Positions 5,695-10,956 of a DNA stretch of 10,956 nt are shown one piece after another; the first letter of the stretch is position 1; every line of letters starts with the position of its first letter. The notes below the pieces were generated by a model. The model was given only the letters and a program-made list of their open reading frames with translations. It searched no databases and was not told where the DNA came from. A program made the translations under genes and the position numbers. The DNA is taken from assembly GCA_946885435.1 (NCBI GenBank), contig CAMPGL010000063.1, positions 1 through 10,956 of the forward strand, read 5' to 3'. Source of the DNA: an uncultured Brevundimonas sp. (GTDB taxonomy: Bacteria; Pseudomonadota; Alphaproteobacteria; Caulobacterales; Caulobacteraceae).

Positions 5695-6196
5695 GGCCCT
5701 TCTCGCCGCCGGCCTGGCGGCCCTGGCGCTCGCCGCGTGTGATCGCGCCGCCGAGAGCGAGGACACCTCAGAGGCCCAGCGCGCGGCGGCCTTCTTCATG
5801 GAAAGCAACGCCCGCGCCGAAGGCGTCCAGGTCCTGCCGTCCGGCGTCCAGTACAAGGTCGTCCGCTCGGGCGATCCGTCGGGACCGCAGCCGGACTCCA
5901 ACGACATGGTGCGCGTCCACTATGAGGGCGCCCTGACCGACGGGACGGTCTTCGATTCGAGCTACGACCGCGGCGCGCCGGCGGCCATGGCGCTGGATCG
6001 GCTGATCCCGGCCTGGCAGGAGGCCATCCCGCACATGCACGTCGGCGACGAGTGGCTGCTCTACGTGCCGCCCGAGCAGGGCTATGGCGCCGACGGTTCC
6101 GGCCCGATCCCGCCCTACAGCGTGCTGGTCTTCCGCGTCGAACTGCTCGGCGTGGCCGAGGTGCCCGGCGGCGAACCGGCCCGCGCCCAGGCCTAG
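5675..6196 (+). CDS. FKBP-type peptidyl-prolyl cis-trans isomerase, lipoprotein
   Basis: Catalyses cis-trans isomerisation of X-Pro bonds, probably as a folding helper in the envelope. The 173 residues begin with a signal peptide and lipobox LAAC (Cys22). The next residue is Asp23, which in E. coli favours inner-membrane retention. A short helical linker (about 30-48) leads into an FKBP domain (about 50-160) with VHYEGAL (81-87), FDSS (93-96), IPAWQEAI (111-118), MHVGDEW (121-127), QGYG (135-138) and IPPYSVLVFRVELL (145-158). The N-terminal dimerisation helices of full-length Mip/FkpA are mostly absent, so this is a short form. The start lies inside the end of the threonine dehydratase gene, with GGAGG at 5661-5665, 9 nt before the ATG. 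The stop overlaps that of the convergent glycosyltransferase. Confidence 0.94.
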   Translation: MFSGATRALLAAGLAALALAACDRAAESEDTSEAQRAAAFFMESNARAEGVQVLPSGVQYKVVRSGDPSGPQPDSNDMVRVHYEGALTDGTVFDSSYDRGAPAAMALDRLIPAWQEAIPHMHVGDEWLLYVPPEQGYGADGSGPIPPYSVLVFRVELLGVAEVPGGEPARAQA

Positions 6197-7167
6197 CCCG
6201 GCCGGATATCCAGGGCCCGCCGGATCGTCTTCAGCGGGCTCCAGGTCATGGCGGCTATGGTGTGGCGCACATGCCGGCACGCGCCGGCCTGCGCCAAGCG
6301 CATCTCGACCATCTTCGGCAGGGCGGCGCGGATCCCGCGCCAGGCCGGACCGCCCTCTCCCCGCGCGATGCAACCCGCCAGCAGCAGCAGCGTCGCCAGC
6401 GCATGCAGCGGCGCCGCCACCGGCATCAGCACGCTCGGCGTATTGCGCGCGAAGGTCCACAACCGGTTCCGGAAGCCATGAAAGATGGCGAAGTCCGACC
6501 GCGCTCCGAGCGTCGAGGACCCCACGTGGTGGACCACCGCATCCGGGACCAGGCGGGTCCGCCCGCCCGCCAGCCTCAGCCGGTAGCCGAGGTCGACATC
6601 CTCGCAGTAGCTGAAGAAGCGGGACTCGAACCCGCCCATCTCCAGGAAGGTCTCCCGCGCGATCAGCATGGCCGCGCCGCAGGGGCTGAACACCTCGCCG
6701 GCCGGCACGCGGTCGGGCCGGGGCTTCCGCCACCCCATGCGGTAGGGCAGGCCGATCAGCGTCATGGCGTCGCCGGCCCCGTCCAGCACCGTCGGGTCGT
6801 CCGCCGCCAGCTGAAGCGAGGCGAAGCACTTCACCTGCGGATACGCACGCGTCGCCGCCATCAGCCGCTCCAGCCAGTCGGGTTCGGCGAAGGCGTCAGG
6901 GTTGAGCAGCGCCAGCCAGCGGCCCCGCGCAATGCGAGCCGCCCGGTTGTTGCCTTCCGCGAAGCCCAGGTTCGCGCCGTTCTCCAGCAGGATCAGGCTG
7001 GGGTCCGCCTTCGCCGCCGCCTGGGCCGCCCCGTCTGGCGAGCCGTTGTCCGACAGGATCACCTCGAAGTCGCGGAAGGTCTGGGCCCGTAGCTGTGACA
7101 GGCACCGCGTGAGCACGGGCCCGCTCTCATAGGTCACGACGATGACGGAAACCTCGGGCGCGCTCAC
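6193..7167 (-). CDS. Family 2 glycosyltransferase (rhamnosyltransferase-like)
   Basis: Transfers a sugar from a nucleotide donor, probably during polysaccharide, lipopolysaccharide or glycolipid synthesis at the cytoplasmic face. The 324-residue protein has the GT-A fold order: [10 protein letters not shown] (6-15), DNGS (40-43), NLGFAEGNN (66-74), LLNPDAF (87-93, DXD-type metal/nucleotide region), CGAAM (163-167) and [17 protein letters not shown] (185-201, acidic catalytic region). A hydrophobic stretch near 246-266 may associate with the membrane. The order resembles WbbL-type rhamnosyltransferases, but donor and acceptor cannot be read. The start is GTG 7167, with GGAGG just upstream, overlapping the queG stop as GTGA. 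A longer in-frame reading to 8142 is antisense-like overlap with queG and is not used. Confidence 0.92.
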   Translation of the reverse strand: MSAPEVSVIVVTYESGPVLTRCLSQLRAQTFRDFEVILSDNGSPDGAAQAAAKADPSLILLENGANLGFAEGNNRAARIARGRWLALLNPDAFAEPDWLERLMAATRAYPQVKCFASLQLAADDPTVLDGAGDAMTLIGLPYRMGWRKPRPDRVPAGEVFSPCGAAMLIARETFLEMGGFESRFFSYCEDVDLGYRLRLAGGRTRLVPDAVVHHVGSSTLGARSDFAIFHGFRNRLWTFARNTPSVLMPVAAPLHALATLLLLAGCIARGEGGPAWRGIRAALPKMVEMRLAQAGACRHVRHTIAAMTWSPLKTIRRALDIRPG

Positions 7168-8228
7168 GCCGCCTCCAATCGCTGCAGCGCCCACAGCGCC
7201 GCGTCCCGCACCACCGGATCGGCGTCCTGCGCCCGGGCCAGCGCCACGGGCTTGAGTGCGGCGTCGCCGGAGTTGCCGATGGCGTAAAGCACGTTCCTCA
7301 CGAAACGATCGCGGCCGATCCGCTTGACCGGGCTCTTGCGGAAGAGCTCGCGGAACGCCGCGTCGTCGAGCGCGGCCAGGTCCGCCAGTCGCGGCGCCTT
7401 CAGCTCGGGCCGGGCCTTCAGTCGCATCTCCTGGGCTTCCGCGGCGAACTTGTTCCACGGACAGGCCGCCAGACAGTCGTCGCAGCCATAGATGCGACTG
7501 CCCGCCGCCACCCGGAACTCCTCCGGCCAGGGGCCCGCGTGCTCGATGGTCAGGTAGGACAGGCATCGGCGCGCATCGAGCTGGTACGGCGCCGGAAAGG
7601 CAGCGGTCGGACACGCGTCGAGGCAGGCCCGGCAGGAGCCGCAGTGATCCGTCTCCAGCGCGTCCGGCGTGATCTCCGCCGCCGACAGGATGACGCCGAG
7701 GAACAGCCAGGACCCATGCTCGCGCGACACCAGGTTGGTGTGCTTCCCCTGCCAGCCGAGCCCGGCGCGCTGGGCCAGCGGTTTTTCCATGAGCGGCGCG
7801 GTGTCGACGAAGACCTTGACCTCCGCCCCCGTCTCGCGCGCGACGATCCCCGCCAGGTCCTTGAGCCGGCCCTTGATCAGCTCGTGATAGTCGTCGCCCT
7901 GGGCATAGCAGGAGATGACGCCGGCGCTCCGATCCCGAAGCGCCGTGCGCGGGTCCGCGTCGGGACCGTAGTTCATGCCGAGCACGATGGCGGTCCGCGC
8001 ATCCGGCCACATGGCGCGCGGGTGCGAGCGGCGCTCGAGCGTCGTCTCCATCCAGCCCATGGTCCCGTGGCGGCCCTCGCCCACGAACTCCGCGAGCCGC
8101 GCGCCCTCGACCCACGGCTCCGCCGCCGAGGCGAACCGGCACGCCGCGAATCCCAGCGCCTCGGCGCGCGCGCGCAGGGCCGGCCGGATGTCCGCCGTCT
8201 GGGCTCGAGGTGTCGGGGCCGGTGTCAC
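7164..8228 (-). CDS. queG: Epoxyqueuosine reductase QueG
   Basis: Cobalamin- and Fe-S-dependent enzyme reducing epoxyqueuosine to queuosine in the wobble base of tRNAs for Tyr, His, Asp and Asn, the last step of queuosine synthesis. The 354 residues include [11 protein letters not shown] (112-122), VDTAPLMEK (141-149, with the conserved catalytic Asp142) and [11 protein letters not shown] (158-168). Two ferredoxin-like 4Fe-4S motifs follow: [13 protein letters not shown] (195-207) and [13 protein letters not shown] (247-259). The C-terminal region (about 315-354) has HEAT-like helices ending [15 protein letters not shown]. All eight expected ligand cysteines are present. Translation starts at GTG 8228 with no strong Shine-Dalgarno; TATAAG lies 6 nt before it, so a second, leaderless promoter is possible. 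The gene follows the GST gene by 28 nt and overlaps the glycosyltransferase by 4 nt. Confidence 0.96.
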   Translation of the reverse strand: MTPAPTPRAQTADIRPALRARAEALGFAACRFASAAEPWVEGARLAEFVGEGRHGTMGWMETTLERRSHPRAMWPDARTAIVLGMNYGPDADPRTALRDRSAGVISCYAQGDDYHELIKGRLKDLAGIVARETGAEVKVFVDTAPLMEKPLAQRAGLGWQGKHTNLVSREHGSWLFLGVILSAAEITPDALETDHCGSCRACLDACPTAAFPAPYQLDARRCLSYLTIEHAGPWPEEFRVAAGSRIYGCDDCLAACPWNKFAAEAQEMRLKARPELKAPRLADLAALDDAAFRELFRKSPVKRIGRDRFVRNVLYAIGNSGDAALKPVALARAQDADPVVRDAALWALQRLEAA

Positions 8229-8256
8229 CCGCGCCTTATACGGCGTGGACAGGGCT

Positions 8257-8943
8257 TCAGAAATCCAGGTCGGCGTAGTGATCGACCGGCGGCACGCCCG
8301 ACAGCCGGTCCTGGAGCAATGGCCGGAAGCTGGGGCGGCTCTTGATGCGCATGTACCAGGTCTTCAGCGACGGCCAGGTCTTCCAGGACACCTCGCCGAA
8401 ATAGTCGAGGACCGACAGGTGCGAGGCGGCGCACAGATCCGCCTGGCTGAGGTCGCGGCCAGCCAGCCAGTCGCGCTGGGCCAGCAGGCTTTCGAGATAG
8501 CCGAGGTGCTCCTTGAGCGCCGCACGGCCCTGGCGCAGGGGCTCGGCCTCGGGCGAGCCCAGGCGCTGCAGCCGCTTCTCCATCCGCTCGTAGAGGATCA
8601 GGGCGTCGACCTCGACCTCGAAGCGGCGGTCGAACCAGCTGCGTAGCCGCATGGCCTCGGCGCGCTCGCCCGGGTCGGTCGACAGCAGGGCCGGCTTGCC
8701 GCCGAAGGCCTCGGTCCAGTCGAGAGCGGCCAGCAGTTCGCAGGCCACCACCCGGCCCTGCGGTCCCTCGATCTCGAGCACCGGGGTCCGCCCCGTCGGC
8801 GACAGGGCGTGGAAGACGGGATCATGCTCCCAGTAACGGACCGCCCTCTCCGCGAAGGTCAGCTTCTTCTCGCCCAGCGCCAGCCGCACCTGGCGCGAGG
8901 CCGGGTCGAGCGGAAAGTGGTGAAGGACGAGGGTCTGGGTCAT
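8257..8943 (-). CDS. Glutathione S-transferase family protein
   Basis: Cytosolic GST-fold protein of 228 residues, near the usual family length. The N-terminal thioredoxin-like domain (about 1-78) has [14 protein letters not shown] (10-23), with Ser16 at the place of the catalytic Ser/Cys, and TPV (53-55) with the cis-proline P54. The usual glutathione gamma-Glu binding ES is replaced by CE-L (68-70), so glutathione use is not assured. The all-helical C-terminal domain contains [12 protein letters not shown] (159-170), the GST N-capping box region. A role in detoxification or thiol chemistry is inferred from family only. The gene lies 45 nt downstream of the transporter gene and 28 nt upstream of queG, so it belongs to one likely operon. 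ATG 8943 has only weak Shine-Dalgarno support. Confidence 0.92.
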   Translation of the reverse strand: MTQTLVLHHFPLDPASRQVRLALGEKKLTFAERAVRYWEHDPVFHALSPTGRTPVLEIEGPQGRVVACELLAALDWTEAFGGKPALLSTDPGERAEAMRLRSWFDRRFEVEVDALILYERMEKRLQRLGSPEAEPLRQGRAALKEHLGYLESLLAQRDWLAGRDLSQADLCAASHLSVLDYFGEVSWKTWPSLKTWYMRIKSRPSFRPLLQDRLSGVPPVDHYADLDF

Positions 8944-8988
8944 GGCGTCAGGACTGCCTTGCCGTAGGAAGGCTTAAGGTCCCGTTCA

Positions 8989-9966
8989 CTACGCCTGGGG
9001 CACGGCCTCGGTTTCGTCCACCGGTGCGGTTTCTCCGAATGCGCCGCCGTGGGGCTCGGCCCGGCCCTTCGGATCCGGATGGATGATGATGTCGGCCTGG
9101 GGATGTTCGGCCAGGATGCGCCGCTCGGCGCCGACGACGATCTCGTGGGCGGCCTCCAGGGTCAGCTCCGGGTCGAGATCGACGTGCATCTGGATCATCC
9201 AGACCGTGCCCGAGGCGCGGGTGCGCAGCTGGTGGGCGCCCAGGATGCGCGGGTCGGCCAGCACCAGCTCCAGGATGCGCGCCTGGTCCTCGGCGGGCAG
9301 CGCCCGGTCGAGCAGGTGGTCGGCGGCGTCGCGCAGCACGCCCATGGCGCCCCAGAAGAGCCAGACCGCGACGATCAGCCCGGCGGCCGCGTCCAGCGGC
9401 GCGGCGCCCAGGAGGGCGGCCGAGCCCACGCCGATCAGGGCCACCAGGTTTGATCCCAGGTCCGCGGCGTAGTGGGCCCGGTCGGCGCTCACGGCGATCG
9501 AGCCGGTGCGCTTCACGGCGCGGGTCTGGACCATGACCAGACCCAGCGTCAGCAGGATCGAGATGATCATGACCGCCATGGCCCAGCCGCCATGGGTTAC
9601 GGCGCGCGGGGTGATGATCCGTTCGATGGCCTCCCAGCCCACGAACAGGGCCGAGGCGAAGACCAGCCCGGCCTGCAGCAGTCCCGCGAAGGCCTCGGCC
9701 TTGCCACGCCCGTACCGGTGCCCCTCGTCCGGCGGCGTGGCGGCCCAGCGCACGGCGAAGAAGGTCGCCAGAGACGCGATCAGGTCCAGGCCTGAATCCA
9801 TAAGCGAGGCCAGCAGCGACACCGATCCCGAGGCGCCCCAGGCGAAGGCCTTCAGCCCGATCAGGATGACGGCCAGCCCAACCGACAGGCTGGTCGCGTG
9901 GCGCGTCAGCCGCGCGGCTTCCTCGGCGGAGGCTCCGGCTGGAGATGGGGGTGTGGTGTCAGGCAT
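8989..9966 (-). CDS. Cation diffusion facilitator transporter (FieF/YiiP type)
   Basis: Inner-membrane divalent-metal/proton antiporter, likely exporting Zn(II) or Fe(II). The 325-residue protein has six membrane segments between about 25 and 215 and a cytosolic ferredoxin-like domain after that. The transport site residues are D57 and D61 (SLMDSGLDL) and H165 and D169 (ADRAHYAADL), the DD-HD set of FieF-type zinc/iron transporters. The cytosolic dimer-site ligands are present: H245 (GAHQLRTR), H261 (MHVDLD), H274 (AAHE) and H296/D298 (IIIHPDP). The segment equivalent to YiiP DHSFGH reads EGHRYGR (81-87), so the second His of site B is Arg here. A negative-charge-rich C-terminal tail (about 310-325) follows. 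The start at 9966 has AAGGG about 8 nt upstream; a frame extension to 10023 crosses the divergent promoter region. Confidence 0.94.
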   Translation of the reverse strand: MPDTTPPSPAGASAEEAARLTRHATSLSVGLAVILIGLKAFAWGASGSVSLLASLMDSGLDLIASLATFFAVRWAATPPDEGHRYGRGKAEAFAGLLQAGLVFASALFVGWEAIERIITPRAVTHGGWAMAVMIISILLTLGLVMVQTRAVKRTGSIAVSADRAHYAADLGSNLVALIGVGSAALLGAAPLDAAAGLIVAVWLFWGAMGVLRDAADHLLDRALPAEDQARILELVLADPRILGAHQLRTRASGTVWMIQMHVDLDPELTLEAAHEIVVGAERRILAEHPQADIIIHPDPKGRAEPHGGAFGETAPVDETEAVPQA

Positions 9967-10043
9967 CCGGCGCCCTTGTGACCAAAGGCCGCGTCCCTGG
10001 CAACGTCCGCATTTTGTCAACATTGATCGGGCACTCTGTGTCC
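9967..10043. promoter_or_regulatory. Divergent promoter region with overlapping -35 elements
   Basis: Seventy-seven bases separate two divergent starts. At 10014-10020 TTGTCAA reads TTGACAA on the other strand, so one symmetric 7-mer can supply a -35 to both genes: TTGACA for the transporter operon and TTGTCA for the HTH/citrate synthase gene. The matching -10 sequences are weak on both sides (GCACTCTG at 10031-10038 on the plus strand, 10 bp from the -35). No Shine-Dalgarno precedes the plus-strand ATG at 10044. Confidence 0.35.
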
Positions 10044-10956
10044 ATGAGCGGACACGAGCCGGCCTGGATCGGACGGGACGAGGCCGAGCGCCTCCTGGGG
10101 GTGAAGAGCCAGACGCTCTACGCCTACGTCAGCCGTGGCCACATCGCCGCCCGCCCGGACCCCGCCAATCCGCGCCGCAGCCTCTATGACGCCGCCGACG
10201 TGCGCCGACTACTCGAACGCGCCGCCCCGCGAACACCTCAGCCCGGCAGCAGCCGCAGCGCGCGCCACGAGATACTCATCGACAGCAGCATCACCCAGGT
10301 CACCGAGGACGCTGTCCGCTACCGGGGCGAGGACGCCCTGGCGATCGCCGACCATGCCACCCTCGAACAGGCCGCGCGCCTGATCTGGGCGGCGGCGGAG
10401 GACCCCTTTGCGGAACAGCGGCCGAGGATCGACGTCGTCTTCCCCGGCGGTCCGCGCGCCCGGGCCTTCGCCTGCCTGTCGCGCCGCGCCGACGAGGACG
10501 GCCCCTCGTCGGGACGCGCGCCCGCCTCCCTGCGCCGCGAGGCCGCCTCGCTGCTGAATGAGCTGGTCGATTCCGTCGCCGGACCCGGCCCGCGCCTCCA
10601 CCTGCACCAGCGGCTGGCCCGCGCCTGGAAGGCGCAGGACAAGGACGCACATCTGATCCGCCGGGCGCTCGTGCTGGCCTGCGATCACGAGGCGGACGCC
10701 GCGACTCTCGCCGTCCGGGTCACCGCCGGCGCGGGGGCCTCGCTCTCGGCCTGCGCGCTCGCCGGCCTGTCGGCCCTGTCCGGCCCGGAACTCGGCGGGC
10801 GCCTGGCCCAGGTCACCGGCTTCGTGCTCGAGGCGCGCAAGGCCGACGCTCGCACCGCCGCCCGCAACCGGCTGTCCCAGGGCCTGGATCTGCCCGGCTT
10901 CGGCTTCGACGCCCACCCCGGCGGCGATCCCCGCGCCCGGGCCCTGATCGAAGCCG
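10044..10956 (+). CDS. Helix-turn-helix/citrate-synthase fusion protein lacking catalytic histidines, 3' end outside window
   Basis: Visible are 304 residues. Residues 8-60 form a MerR/excisionase-like HTH (WIGRDEAERLLGV, then SQTLYAYVSRGHI and a DADVRR-like end), and residues about 75-304 a citrate synthase fold. This domain order is known in alphaproteobacterial and actinobacterial citrate/2-methylcitrate synthase homologues. Fold landmarks are present: RYRGEDALAIA (92-102), CDHEADAAT (212-220), LSGPELGG (245-252) and GDPRA (294-298). Two catalytic positions are changed: the His of GPxHGG (E. coli H264) is Leu250, and the His of GFGH (E. coli H305) is Phe288. H214 of DHE is kept. It is therefore probably a DNA-binding pseudoenzyme or metabolite sensor, or one subunit of a mixed pair. 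The start could also be GTG 10038. The last catalytic Asp lies beyond the window. Confidence 0.88.
   Translation, partial: MSGHEPAWIGRDEAERLLGVKSQTLYAYVSRGHIAARPDPANPRRSLYDAADVRRLLERAAPRTPQPGSSRSARHEILIDSSITQVTEDAVRYRGEDALAIADHATLEQAARLIWAAAEDPFAEQRPRIDVVFPGGPRARAFACLSRRADEDGPSSGRAPASLRREAASLLNELVDSVAGPGPRLHLHQRLARAWKAQDKDAHLIRRALVLACDHEADAATLAVRVTAGAGASLSACALAGLSALSGPELGGRLAQVTGFVLEARKADARTAARNRLSQGLDLPGFGFDAHPGGDPRARALIEA

Noticed and set aside
4360..5907. Upstream extension of the minus-strand 168-aa lipoprotein frame
   Set aside because: It is antisense to the threonine dehydratase gene, and the real protein begins with a clear MKK signal peptide at 4359.
6052..7092. A 346-residue plus-strand frame opposite the glycosyltransferase gene
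   Set aside because: It is Arg/Ala/Pro-rich without motifs and is a shadow of the FKBP and glycosyltransferase genes.
7168..8142. Upstream extension of the glycosyltransferase frame
   Set aside because: It runs in another frame through queG with Gly/Arg/Ala-rich text; GTG 7167 with GGAGG gives a normal family 2 N-terminus.
7539..8646. Plus-strand frames opposite queG and the GST gene
   Set aside because: They show no recognisable domain or ribosome binding site and are antisense to complete, motif-bearing genes.
1..10956. Mobile element, phage, toxin-antitoxin, CRISPR, tRNA or anti-phage system
   Set aside because: I saw no transposase, integrase, repeat array, cloverleaf or defence-type domain; composition is uniform across the window.

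Overview
The window is about 11 kb of very GC-rich, gene-dense bacterial chromosome. Codon use is strongly biased to G/C in third positions. Several upstream regions fit the Caulobacter-type housekeeping promoter (TTGacgS, 10-14 bp, GCTAnAWC), and the proteins (GDGRGG-type Ffh, HTH-fused citrate synthase homologue, short GLPDGxxFVIAP lipoprotein) look alphaproteobacterial. My best guess is Caulobacterales (Brevundimonas/Caulobacter-like); this is inference, not a database match. I see no phage, IS, CRISPR, tRNA or rRNA signature.

Layout. (1) 1-1187, minus: the N-terminal 395 codons of ffh, the signal recognition particle GTPase, running off the left edge. (2) 1188-1406: a non-coding leader/promoter region with a strong hairpin, two 11-bp direct repeats and an AT-rich palindrome. 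(3) 1407-3856, plus: a small acidic lipoprotein of unknown function, an alpha/beta-hydrolase with a Tat/lipoprotein-like signal, and an LprI-N-like (DUF1311-type) lipoprotein. (4) 3853-4359, minus: a 168-aa lipoprotein convergent with, and overlapping, the previous gene. (5) 4492-6196, plus: threonine ammonia-lyase with an ACT domain, apparently from a leaderless promoter, translationally coupled by a 20-nt overlap to a lipoprotein FKBP-type prolyl isomerase. (6) 9966 down to 6193, minus: a tight four-gene run, cation diffusion facilitator, glutathione-S-transferase-like protein, epoxyqueuosine reductase QueG and a family 2 glycosyltransferase. (7) 10044-10956, plus: the start of a helix-turn-helix/citrate-synthase fusion protein that lacks both catalytic histidines expected in the portion visible.

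How they fit together. These are mostly housekeeping and envelope genes, not a single pathway. Five of the eleven genes are predicted lipoproteins, so envelope-associated functions are over-represented. The compactness is notable: two convergent gene pairs share their stop codons (TTAG at 3853-3856, CTAG at 6193-6196), one junction is a GTGA start/stop overlap, and another gene pair overlaps by 20 nt. The most interesting candidate for a new function is the DNA-binding, apparently non-catalytic citrate synthase homologue at the right edge.
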